Assembly: GCF_965223285.1 (NCBI RefSeq)
Contig: NZ_OZ244997.1
Location: 6,014,001 to 6,078,000 of the forward strand
Direction: 5' to 3'
Source of the DNA: Leptofilum sp965223285
GTDB lineage: Bacteria > Chloroflexota > Anaerolineae > Promineifilales > Promineifilaceae
DNA length: 64,000 nucleotides
Under the pieces are notes generated by a model. That model did no database searches. It was not told the origin of the DNA and saw only the letters and a program-made list of their open reading frames with translations. The translations under genes were made by a program, and so were the position numbers. This document shows, piece by piece, positions 41,646 to 48,594 of this stretch; the first letter of the stretch is position 1; the number at the start of each line of letters is the position of its first letter.

Positions 41646-43244
41646 ATGAATCAAGACGCAATAAATCCAGAAATAGTAAAAAATGAGATCAGCAAGCGAC
41701 GCACGTTTGCTATCATCTCGCACCCAGATGCGGGCAAAACGACGTTGACGGAAAAGCTGCTACTGTACGGCAACGCCATTCATTTGGCTGGCAGCGTGCG
41801 GGCACGGCGCAACCAACGCTCGGCCACTTCCGACTGGATGAAGATGGAACAGGAGCGCGGCATTTCGATTACGTCTACGGTGCTGCAATTTCCGTACAAA
41901 GATCATGTGGTCAACTTGCTAGACACGCCCGGCCATCAAGATTTTTCGGAAGACACGTACCGCACGTTAACGGCCGCAGATTGCGCTGTGATGGTTCTGG
42001 ATGCTGCCAAAGGCATCGAGGAACAAACGTTAAAATTGTTTGAGGTGTGTCGCCAACGTGGCATTCCGGTGTTTACGTTCATCAACAAAATGGATCGCCC
42101 GGCAGAAGACCCGCTTGGCCTGCTAGATGAAGTGGAAACGGTGCTAAAGATGCAGCCTGTGCCCATGAACTGGCCCCTTGGCGATGGCGATACGTTTTTA
42201 GGTGTGTACGATCGCAAATCGGAAGAGGTGCATTTGTATGATCGCACGGCGCACAATCAAACTGTCTCGCCAGAGTACATTACGACGTTAGACGACCCGC
42301 GTATTGAGTCGGGTTTGAGCGATTTTCAGTTTGAGGAGCTGCATCTGAACATTGGGCTGCTGGATGAGCTGGCAGAGTATGATCATGAGAAGTTTTTAGC
42401 GGGTGAGCAAACGGCCGTTTACTTCGGATCAGCACTCACAAATTTTGGCGTCCAGCTATTCCTGGACGACTTTATTCAAATGGCCCCGCCACCCAGCGCG
42501 TACGCTAGTGATGCTGGCATCATTGACCCGGTCTCGCCTGGATTTTCGGGCTTTGTGTTCAAGATTCAGGCCAACATGGACCCGCGTCATCGGGACAGTG
42601 TTGCCTTTTTGCGGATTTGCAGCGGTCGTTTCGAGCGCAATGTGCAGGTGAAACATCCCAGAACCGGCAAGCAGCTCAAGCTGTCACGTACCTACACCTT
42701 CTTTGCCGATGAACGGGCAGTCGTGGATGAAGCGTATGCTGGTGACATCATCGGGCTGCCGGGCAACCGGGAGTTTGGCATTGGCGACACCATCAGCAGT
42801 GACGGTGATTTTAGCTTTGATCCCATTCCCCGCTTTGCCGCTGAGCATTACGCCCGACTCATCAACCTGGACGTAGGCAAGCAAAAACAGTTCCTCAAAG
42901 GCATTCACCAACTGGAATCTGAAGGAGCGATGCAGGTTTTGTACGAAACCGAGGCCACGCGGCGCGATCCGATTTTGGCGGTCGTGGGTGTATTGCAGTT
43001 TGAGGTAGTGCAGGCGCGGCTAGAAAATGAGTACAATGTCAAAACGAAGCTGGAGCCACTGCCTCACCAGCTTTCGCGCTGGGTAGAAGGGCCTCAAGAG
43101 CAGATCGACCAGCTTCCCTGGCGATATGGCATGATGCGCACGGAGGATTTAGACGGCCGTCTCGTGGCTCTTTTCTCCTCCCCCCATGAGTTGAGTTTTT
43201 ATAGCGAGAAGTACCCAGATATTCAGTTCCTCAGTATTCAGTAA
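41646..43244 (+). CDS. prfC: Peptide chain release factor 3
   Basis: This is the GTPase that removes RF1/RF2 from the ribosome after termination; cytoplasmic, 532 residues. G1 is SHPDAGKTTLTEKLL, switch I RGISITSTVLQF, G3 DTPGHQDFSED and G4 NKMD. The RF3-specific domains follow, including RRDPILAVVGVLQFEVVQARLENEYN. The length matches the family. No strong ribosome-binding site precedes ATG 41646. The stop codon lies in a CAGTNAT heptad repeat shared with the convergent cbiO gene. Confidence 0.96.
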   Translation: MNQDAINPEIVKNEISKRRTFAIISHPDAGKTTLTEKLLLYGNAIHLAGSVRARRNQRSATSDWMKMEQERGISITSTVLQFPYKDHVVNLLDTPGHQDFSEDTYRTLTAADCAVMVLDAAKGIEEQTLKLFEVCRQRGIPVFTFINKMDRPAEDPLGLLDEVETVLKMQPVPMNWPLGDGDTFLGVYDRKSEEVHLYDRTAHNQTVSPEYITTLDDPRIESGLSDFQFEELHLNIGLLDELAEYDHEKFLAGEQTAVYFGSALTNFGVQLFLDDFIQMAPPPSAYASDAGIIDPVSPGFSGFVFKIQANMDPRHRDSVAFLRICSGRFERNVQVKHPRTGKQLKLSRTYTFFADERAVVDEAYAGDIIGLPGNREFGIGDTISSDGDFSFDPIPRFAAEHYARLINLDVGKQKQFLKGIHQLESEGAMQVLYETEATRRDPILAVVGVLQFEVVQARLENEYNVKTKLEPLPHQLSRWVEGPQEQIDQLPWRYGMMRTEDLDGRLVALFSSPHELSFYSEKYPDIQFLSIQ

Positions 43245-43307
43245 TCGGTGTTCAGTAGGTCAGTAACCTGAATATTGATAACTGCTTCACTGATTACTGA
43301 TCACTGG
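43232..43307. repeat. CAGTNAT heptad repeat hairpin carrying the stops of prfC and cbiO
   Basis: Heptads CAGTATT, CAGTAAT, CGGTGTT, CAGTAGG and CAGTAAC run from 43232. The complementary set (CAGTGAT, CAGTAAT, CAGTGAA on the minus strand) runs down to 43307, giving an imperfect hairpin. The TAA of prfC (43242-43244) and the TGA of cbiO (43289-43287) are both inside the repeat, and the last codons of cbiO (Val-Ile-Ser-Asn-Gln) are heptad sequence. It occupies the terminator position between two convergent genes. Confidence 0.7.
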
Positions 43308-44069
43308 CATTTCCAGTCCGTGTGCCTCTAAAAACGCAGTGTCACGCAGGAGAACGGCCGTTTCCCCATCAGCCACTACGCGCCCCTCATCCATCACAAT
43401 CATCCGTGGGAATAGCTCCTGCACCAGCAGCATGTCATGCGTCGAAACCAGCATCGTCAGCGGCAATTCATGCAGCAAATTGATGAGCGATCGCCGCGCC
43501 CGTGGGTCCAGCCCGGCCGACGGTTCATCCAGCACCAAAATCTCTGGGTCCATCGACAGTACCGTCGCAATGGCCACTCGCTTTTTCTGGCCAATGCTCA
43601 AATGATGCGACAAACGCTCCTCAAAATCGGCCATGCCAACCTGCTCTAGGGCTTTGGCCACCCGCTGCCGCACTTCACTCTCTGAATAACCCATGTGCAG
43701 CGGGCCAAAAGCCACATCGTCAAAAACCGTTGGCGAAAATAGCTGGTCATCCGGGTTTTGGAATACCATGCCCACCTTGCTGCGAATCAGCGGCAAATTC
43801 TCTTTGGCAATGGGCAGTCCCGCCACCGCCAGAGTGCCATCCCCAGCCAACAAACCGTTCAAATGGAGCATGAGCGTACTTTTGCCAGCACCATTGGGGC
43901 CAACCAGGGCCACCTTTTCGCCCGCGCCAATTGACAAGGAAACAGTATGCAAAGCCTCATGCCCATCTGGGTAGGCAAAGCTAAGATTGGTAACTTCTAA
44001 AGTGGGTTGGACAGAGCCGTTGGCAGACGGCCGTTTCCCCAAAACATCAGATTCATGAACAATTGGCAT
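43287..44069 (-). CDS. cbiO: Energy-coupling factor ATPase for cobalt/nickel (CbiO)
   Basis: This is the ATPase of an ECF-type metal importer, 260 residues. It has Walker A GPNGAGKSTLMLHLNG, Q-loop FQNPDDQLFSPTV, signature LSIGQKKRVAIATVL and Walker B ILVLDEPSAGLD. The N-terminal 25 residues before the ABC domain are unusual and Ser/Asn-rich. AAGGAG precedes ATG 44069. It is the last gene of the cbiM-cbiQ-cbiO group and its last codons lie in a heptad repeat. Confidence 0.93.
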   Translation of the reverse strand: MPIVHESDVLGKRPSANGSVQPTLEVTNLSFAYPDGHEALHTVSLSIGAGEKVALVGPNGAGKSTLMLHLNGLLAGDGTLAVAGLPIAKENLPLIRSKVGMVFQNPDDQLFSPTVFDDVAFGPLHMGYSESEVRQRVAKALEQVGMADFEERLSHHLSIGQKKRVAIATVLSMDPEILVLDEPSAGLDPRARRSLINLLHELPLTMLVSTHDMLLVQELFPRMIVMDEGRVVADGETAVLLRDTAFLEAHGLEMPVISNQ

Positions 44070-44078
44070 AGAAACTCC

Positions 44079-44876
44079 TTACAATAAACGGCCGATGACC
44101 TGCAAAGCCAAAATCAATCCCATCCCCAATGCCAAAAACAGCCAATCCAGTTGGGTCATGATGTGTGGGTTCATCGTTAGCAGTTGGCCGCGATAGCCCC
44201 GCGCCAACATCGCGTTGTACACTTTGTCGCTGCGCTCAAAGCTGCGCACAAAAAGCTGCCCTACCATGCTGCCGGTAACCTTGGCCCGCCAAAAAACGGT
44301 GCCGCCATGCTTGCCATCATTTACCAGCCGGGCACTGCGTGCCTCACGCGCCCGCAGTAGCCGCAGTGCCTCATCGACCAAAACAAACAGATAACGGTAC
44401 ATAAAGCTGATAATGGAAATAAGAATTGCAGGCACTTTCAGATGCCGCAGTGCGTGCATCATATCTGGGAATTGGGTAGTGGCGGTCAGCAAAATCGCCG
44501 CTTGCACCGACAGCCAACTGCGAATGACAATGCTAGCAAAGCGCACCACCCCGGCATCACTAATGGTGATGGTACGGCTGCCCCAAGTCAAACTGGTTAA
44601 CGGTTCACCCGGCTGCACAAAAATCACGGTGATCGCCGCCAGCGCAAACGGCAGGGCAATAAGCGAGCGTTTGAACAGATAGCCAAAGCTGAAATTGGCA
44701 GAACTATTGAGGAGCAGCAAAATGAGCCAGGCGGCTAAAAAGGCTAGCCAGCTACCGTCTGGCAGCAGCACGTTAGAGATAATGAACAGCAAGGTCAGCA
44801 CCACCTTAACGCGGGGATCAAGCTGGTGCAGGCGGCTGCTGCCTGCCATGTAACGGTCAAATGTGTTGACGTGCAT
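44079..44876 (-). CDS. cbiQ: Energy-coupling factor transmembrane protein (CbiQ)
   Basis: This is the T component that links the ATPase to the metal-binding membrane subunit, 265 residues, with five or six helices. Typical features are RLHQLDPRVKVVLTLLFII at the N-terminus and the cytoplasmic coupling region ARSARLVNDGKHGGTVF, then FVRSFERSDKVYNAMLARGY with the conserved Ala-Arg-Gly. It is nine bases upstream of cbiO. The gap to cbiM holds a 15-bp hairpin. Confidence 0.93.
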   Translation of the reverse strand: MHVNTFDRYMAGSSRLHQLDPRVKVVLTLLFIISNVLLPDGSWLAFLAAWLILLLLNSSANFSFGYLFKRSLIALPFALAAITVIFVQPGEPLTSLTWGSRTITISDAGVVRFASIVIRSWLSVQAAILLTATTQFPDMMHALRHLKVPAILISIISFMYRYLFVLVDEALRLLRAREARSARLVNDGKHGGTVFWRAKVTGSMVGQLFVRSFERSDKVYNAMLARGYRGQLLTMNPHIMTQLDWLFLALGMGLILALQVIGRLL

Positions 44877-44893
44877 TCGAGTTTCTCGACAGC

Positions 44894-44926
44894 AGAAATG
44901 CGATTTCTTGCAGAAATCACATTTCT
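44894..44926 (-). promoter_or_regulatory. 15-bp hairpin between cbiM and cbiQ
   Basis: AGAAATGCGATTTCT (44894-44908) pairs with AGAAATCACATTTCT (44912-44926) with one mismatch and loop TGC. It lies in the 53-bp gap between two co-directional operon genes, where it could set mRNA processing or reduce readthrough so that cbiM is made in excess. Confidence 0.6.
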
Positions 44927-44929
44927 AAA

Positions 44930-45871
44930 TTAGTTCTGGCGACGCAAGATTCGGCCGAGTCCAAAGGTAACAGCCGCAACCACCAAGGCCCCAATGATGC
45001 CAGCCAAAATTGTGGAACTGCCGGTTTCGCCCAAGCCGGGAATCGTATAATCAGGCAACAGTTCAAAAGGGGCATCCTGTGCCGTGCCGATAAAGCCAGC
45101 CTGCTCAGCCACCCACTCCAAGCCATCTGGTGACCCGGAGGCGAACGGCGCCAACAGCACCACCATGAGTGCCAAAATAATGCCAGAGACAATCCATTTG
45201 CCACTGCCCGCTGGGGCATCATCGGTGAGCAGTTGGGGGCGAGTTTGCATGATGAAGCTGAGCGCGGCTACGGTAATCAGTGCCTCACCAATGCCGATAA
45301 GGGCATGGACGCCCAGCATCGCCGGAATGGCGACGCCCAGAGCCGTCGTGCCGCTAAAACCAAGCAAAAAGGCGGTTACGAGTGCAGCCATCATCACCGA
45401 GAACCAGGCGGCAACGGCCGTTACGCCCAACTTCACCCCCCGCGATTGCTTCTTGACCATTTGGAACACACCGTACCCTACAAAACCTGGCACAATGCCC
45501 ATGATGAGAATGTTGGCTCCCATCACCACCAAACCACCATCTTGGAAAACGAGTGCTTGCAGGCTGATAACGGCCGTCATTGCCAAGCTGCCAACCCACG
45601 GCCCCAACACCACAAAGGCCAGGGTCGCCCCCACCAAATGGCCAGAGGTGCCGCCAGCCACCGGGAAGTTGAGCATCTGCCCCGCAAAAATGAAGGCGGC
45701 CATGATGCCCGCCAGCGGTACCAGCCGCTCGTCAAAATCCTGCTGCGCCTGCTTCACCGCAAAATACAGCACGATGAGCGTAATGACCCAGCAAATGACC
45801 GAAATAGGAATATTCAAAAAGCCATCCGGCACGTGAAGCAGCTGCACCGCTGCGAGGATAATTGTGAACAT
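44930..45871 (-). CDS. cbiM: Cobalt/nickel ECF substrate-binding membrane protein CbiM fused to a PDGLE (CbiN-like) domain
   Basis: The protein has 313 residues from ATG 45871, after GGAAGGAG. CbiM/NikM proteins bind the metal with an N-terminal Met-His-Ile-Pro-Asp/Glu-Gly motif. Here the motif LHVPDGFLN sits behind an 11-residue hydrophobic leader (MFTIILAAVQL), so processing may be needed to expose the His. Conserved GTSGHLVGATLAFVVLGPW is present. After about residue 220 a PDGLE-type domain (SGSPDGLEWVAEQAGF) plus one helix replaces a separate CbiN. Whether it carries Co or Ni cannot be told. Confidence 0.92.
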   Translation of the reverse strand: MFTIILAAVQLLHVPDGFLNIPISVICWVITLIVLYFAVKQAQQDFDERLVPLAGIMAAFIFAGQMLNFPVAGGTSGHLVGATLAFVVLGPWVGSLAMTAVISLQALVFQDGGLVVMGANILIMGIVPGFVGYGVFQMVKKQSRGVKLGVTAVAAWFSVMMAALVTAFLLGFSGTTALGVAIPAMLGVHALIGIGEALITVAALSFIMQTRPQLLTDDAPAGSGKWIVSGIILALMVVLLAPFASGSPDGLEWVAEQAGFIGTAQDAPFELLPDYTIPGLGETGSSTILAGIIGALVVAAVTFGLGRILRRQN

Positions 45872-45925
45872 TTTTTTCTCCTTCCTAAGCACAACCAACT
45901 GCGTTGGCTGGCTAAAATGGGGATA

Positions 45926-46182
45926 TCAGCCGTTCTGCTCGTAGGCAATACGAAGCAGTTTTTCTACTTCTTCTGAAATTTCAGCTTCATAGATCATGGT
46001 CCATTGGGAATTTTGCAAGATGCCATGTTCTCTTTTTAACCAATTTCGCATCACTTTTTGGTCTAATGGGTCAATGCCGCTAGCCTGAACAACTGCCACC
46101 CATGCCTCTAATGCTTCCCTGTGCGTGCTTCCAATGATTTGGAAACGGCCGTCACCATATCTTTTGGAGATTTCAACGTCAT
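45926..46182 (-). pseudogene. DUF4287-type small protein, frameshifted
   Basis: ATG 46182 follows GAGGAG and the fur-family stop by five bases. It encodes MTLKSPKDMVTAVSKSLEAR then TGKH and a TAG stop (46110-46108). In the next frame the expected continuation is intact: LEAWVAVVQASGIDPLDQKV, RNWLKREHGI and so on to a TAA/TGA at 45926. Together they form one DUF4287-like sequence of about 85 residues, so a single base has been lost near 46113-46118. Either the gene is broken or the sequence has an error. It sits between the Fur-family gene and cbiM. Confidence 0.75.
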
Positions 46183-46187
46183 TCTGT

Positions 46188-46613
46188 TTACTCTCCTCTG
46201 CATCCGGCGCAAACTCCAGAAATGGCCAGATGTGACAAATCGGCCTCAAAGCCGTGTTCAGCCAGCAAATGCGCTGCCAGCTCGGTAAAGTGATAATTTG
46301 GTAAGGAAGCCATATGCCCACAATGACGGCAAACCAGGTGGTGGTGAGGCGAGTTGCCAACCACCTCAAAGACGGTTTGCCCGCCAATTTCGGCCTTGGC
46401 CACTAGCTGCAAGTCGCAGAAAAAGTCCAGAATGCGGTAGACGGTGGCCCGGTTGATAGCGGGCTGCTGAGCGTTCACCGAGTCGTAAATCTGGCTAGCA
46501 GTGGCGTGACCACCCTGCTCGCAAACGGCATCCAGCACAATTTGCCGCTGGGGGGTCATGCGGTAGCCTTGCTCACGAATTTTTCGGACGTAATCAATAG
46601 TGTAGTGGGACAT
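46188..46613 (-). CDS. Fur-family metal-responsive repressor
   Basis: This is a 141-residue regulator. The winged helix shows YRMTPQRQIVLDAVCEQGG and INRATVYRILDFF. The metal sites show HHHLVCRHCGH and a final CAGC pair, the structural zinc Cys4 set of the Fur/Zur/PerR/Nur class. Its gene leads the minus-strand group fur, DUF4287 and cbiMQO, so it probably senses Ni or Co (Nur-like) or Zn and controls the importer. A dyad that could be its operator lies just upstream at 46636-46663. Confidence 0.92.
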   Translation of the reverse strand: MSHYTIDYVRKIREQGYRMTPQRQIVLDAVCEQGGHATASQIYDSVNAQQPAINRATVYRILDFFCDLQLVAKAEIGGQTVFEVVGNSPHHHLVCRHCGHMASLPNYHFTELAAHLLAEHGFEADLSHLAISGVCAGCRGE

Positions 46614-46635
46614 TGCTTTGTCTCAAGGCTTATCC

Positions 46636-46663
46636 TTATTGCGAATTTTCGCATTAGCAATAA
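46636..46663 (-). promoter_or_regulatory. Candidate Fur-family operator
   Basis: The 14-bp palindrome TGCGAATTTTCGCA (46640-46653) is nested with outer arms TTATTGC (46636-46642) and GCAATAA (46657-46663). It lies 23-50 bp upstream of the regulator's ATG, where a repressor would block transcription. The AT-rich dyad with TTGC...GCA ends recalls the Nur and Zur boxes in style; identity is an inference. Confidence 0.7.
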
Positions 46664-46751
46664 TTGGCATTAATTCTAGCAATATTTAAGAGAGAGGCAA
46701 CAAACAGAAACGGATGTTCTAATAAAACGGGGGGATTGTTATTTTTCGTTA

Positions 46752-46958
46752 ATGTTTTTTGGGAGGGACCGTAGACAACGGGTTGACTTGGGGGCGGAAT
46801 TTGGAGAGATAACGGCCGTTACCATTTTGGAGCCTGATGCGCGAAACTTCAAAGTAGTGCAATGGATCCGGTCCGACGAAGTACGGCTGCAAGATGCGGC
46901 GGGCAACATTTGGTACATAGATGTTTTTTCCGGCTACATGGCTCAAGGCCAAAATTAG
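46752..46958 (+). CDS. Hypothetical small protein, 68 aa
   Basis: This frame runs from ATG 46752 to TAG 46958 and overlaps the convergent kinase gene's stop by three bases. The sequence reads as a small beta-rich domain (GEITAVTILEPDARNFKVVQ then WIRSDEVRLQD and GNIWYIDVFSGYM). No ribosome-binding site is seen before the ATG; a TTG start inside the frame (near 46788) is possible. The opposite strand is open over the same interval but its translation looks less protein-like. The function is unknown. Confidence 0.4.
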   Translation: MFFGRDRRQRVDLGAEFGEITAVTILEPDARNFKVVQWIRSDEVRLQDAAGNIWYIDVFSGYMAQGQN

Positions 46959-47992
46959 CGAGCCAGATTCTCCACAGTTAGCATCAGATGTGACGGGATA
47001 GTTCCAACTTTAAGCGCAACGGCCGTTCCCCCCACCAACACCCCCTGCAAATTCGCCACATTCTGCTGCCACACCTGCGGCTGATCCACGTACAAACTGT
47101 TTTGTAAGATCGCTTCGATAACGGCCTTTTCCGCCACATCTTCCACCACCGTTTCCTCTTGTTCATGACGAGACAGCAAGCAAAGGATGATTTTTTGGGG
47201 GTGAACGGCCGTTTCTTGCACAAAGTTAGGGTTTACCCTGCGTAAATCCACCCGGTATTTTGTTTCCTGGCGCACAATTTCTGGTTGGAGGAACGGCCGT
47301 AATTCTGGAAATTGTGGCACCATGTCGCCGCGCAGCTTGGCCAGCCCAACTGGGAAGCCATGCAAAAAGCCGTCCTCATCCACAAACACCATGCTGTCCG
47401 TCAGCAAGCGAAAGCCCGCCAACGCTAGCCGCAGCGCGGTGGTCGATTTGCCCGTGTTGTGCGAAGCCAGCAGCAGCAGCGCCACGCCGTCCCGCACCAG
47501 GCAGGAGGCGTGCAGCATTCCGTAACCGTGCGAGATAACCAGGTTGAGCAAAAGCGTGTGCAGAACACATTGAGCAACCAGGTCCGGTCTGGCAGCAAGT
47601 TGAGGATCGAGAACGGCCGTTCCCCGTCGCCGCATCAAATCCAGATGCGCCACGCCCCAGCTGCCAAGCTGCATCATTAGCCAGTCAGCACTGCCGCTGT
47701 AGGTGATCTGCTGCATTAGATCATTTGGCGCGGGGCCGGGCGGCTGGCGCATTGGCTGGACCACAAGCTGGAGTCCACCAAGCGGCGGTTTGGCTTGCTC
47801 GGTTTGGGTATATTGGTTGAGGGCGAGAAAAACGGCCGTAAAAATCTCTTCTATATTGCTTTCTATCATCAACGGATGGCTAAACAGCCGCACTTCCCAC
47901 TGATAGCGAAGCTCATTGGCGCGACGCTGCCAGAAATCTTCTAAATCATTACGTTGTAGTTGAGCCAGCCAATCGCCTTCAGAAATCTTCAT
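46955..47992 (-). CDS. HPr-kinase-like serine kinase (RiPP-associated type)
   Basis: The protein has 345 residues. The C-terminal part is an HprK-type kinase domain: GMLHASCLV, the P-loop LASHNTGKSTTALRLALAGF (near residue 174-193) and RLLTDSMVFVDEDG in place of the VADD motif of true HprK. The N-terminal 140 residues are not recognised. Family members in lasso-peptide clusters (PadeK, ThcoK) phosphorylate the C-terminal Ser of a precursor. Here the gene is divergent from two identical 21-residue peptides that end Ser-Ser-His. The start is ATG 47992, with ATG 48010 also open. It contains seven ACGGCCGT-type copies. Confidence 0.8.
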   Translation of the reverse strand: MKISEGDWLAQLQRNDLEDFWQRRANELRYQWEVRLFSHPLMIESNIEEIFTAVFLALNQYTQTEQAKPPLGGLQLVVQPMRQPPGPAPNDLMQQITYSGSADWLMMQLGSWGVAHLDLMRRRGTAVLDPQLAARPDLVAQCVLHTLLLNLVISHGYGMLHASCLVRDGVALLLLASHNTGKSTTALRLALAGFRLLTDSMVFVDEDGFLHGFPVGLAKLRGDMVPQFPELRPFLQPEIVRQETKYRVDLRRVNPNFVQETAVHPQKIILCLLSRHEQEETVVEDVAEKAVIEAILQNSLYVDQPQVWQQNVANLQGVLVGGTAVALKVGTIPSHLMLTVENLAR

Positions 47993-48049
47993 AAATGCCC
48001 CAAAAAACATACCTGCAATTTGCCTATTAGATTCTCAGAAAGTTACGCA

Positions 48050-48093
48050 AAGTCGCAAAAGGAAAAATGTGTGCGTTTGCGTCTTTCGTGAAG
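48050..48093. repeat. ACGCAAAG inverted repeat between kinase and peptide genes
   Basis: ACGCAAAGTCGCAAAAG near 48050-48066 faces GCGTTTGCGTCTTTCGTG near 48076-48093, giving an imperfect hairpin. The arms are built from the short unit CGCAAAG(A/T). It lies in the control region shared by the kinase gene and the peptide operon. Confidence 0.5.
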
Positions 48094-48138
48094 AAATTCA
48101 ATGACAACTCCTTGCTGCACCCGCCATAAAGTCTCCAA

Positions 48139-48166
48139 TTGTCGAAACAAGCAAATTGGTTATACT
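48139..48166 (+). promoter_or_regulatory. Promoter of the peptide operon
   Basis: TTGTCG (48139-48144) and TATACT (48161-48166) are separated by 16 bp. Transcription would begin near 48172, leaving a leader of about 120 bases before the first peptide gene. No other candidate of similar quality lies in the 283-bp gap. Confidence 0.65.
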
Positions 48167-48293
48167 AATCGGCAATGCTTCTGGCAAACCAGCCCAGCAA
48201 TTTTACACTCAAAACCAAATCCAGAGCAGAAAATGGTCAAAGGGAGGCACGTTACCGCCAGGTACGGCCGTATTAAAAAAATAGGAGAGACGC

Positions 48294-48359
48294 ATGTACA
48301 AAAAACCAAAAATCACCAAGCACGAAGAACTCACCCAAGTTACATTTAGCAGCCACTAA
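48294..48359 (+). CDS. Putative RiPP precursor peptide, copy 1 (21 aa)
   Basis: ATG 48294 follows AGGAGA by seven bases. The peptide begins MYKKPKITKH and ends LTQVTFSSH. Tyr2, Pro5, Ile7 and Thr17 fall at the positions of the lasso-leader consensus Y-xx-P-x-L-xxx-G-xxxxx-T (the Gly is Glu here). Only Phe-Ser-Ser-His follows the Thr, so there is almost no core. A second copy at 48455 encodes the identical peptide with three synonymous changes and no replacement, which shows selection on the protein. The kinase gene lies divergent upstream, nucleotidyltransferase genes downstream. Confidence 0.85.
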   Translation: MYKKPKITKHEELTQVTFSSH

Positions 48360-48363
48360 TTTT

Positions 48364-48427
48364 AGTTATCAGTGGTCGGGAAACGGGAATCAGATACGTA
48401 CCCCTGATTATTGTTTACTGATTACAG
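48364..48427. repeat. CAGTNAT-type hairpin between the two peptide genes
   Basis: TAGTTATCAGTGGTC near 48364 faces CTGATTATTGTTTACTGATTA near 48404-48424, forming an imperfect hairpin from the same heptad type as at 43232-43307. It may separate or adjust the output of the two peptide genes. Confidence 0.5.
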
Positions 48428-48454
48428 CAAGCATCACCACGCAGGAGAAGGCCA

Positions 48455-48520
48455 ATGTACAAAAAACCAAAAATTACCAAGCACGAAGAACTCACTCAAG
48501 TTACATTCAGCAGCCACTAA
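48455..48520 (+). CDS. Putative RiPP precursor peptide, copy 2 (21 aa)
   Basis: The protein sequence is identical to copy 1 (starts MYKKPKITKH, ends LTQVTFSSH); the genes differ at three third-codon positions (Ile, Thr and Phe codons). ATG 48455 follows AGGAGAAGG. Similarity outside the frame is limited to the ribosome-binding site and a few bases after the stop (TTTTAG versus ATTTTGAG). The first nucleotidyltransferase gene starts 74 bp downstream. The C-terminal Ser-Ser-His is a candidate substrate for the kinase. Confidence 0.85.
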   Translation: MYKKPKITKHEELTQVTFSSH

Positions 48521-48594
48521 ATTTTGAGGCTCCTCTAAAAAAATTTGCTGTTATCGGTTGGTAATGTGCCTCTCTTTGACCAGTTTTTAGCTGC

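Noticed and set aside
45084..45836. Long plus-strand open frame opposite cbiM
   Set aside because: It is the complement of a clear CbiM gene; its translation is low-complexity and has no family features or start signal.
46108..46182. A stand-alone 24-residue peptide after the Fur-family gene
   Set aside because: The following frame continues the same DUF4287-like domain, so a frameshifted single gene explains it better.
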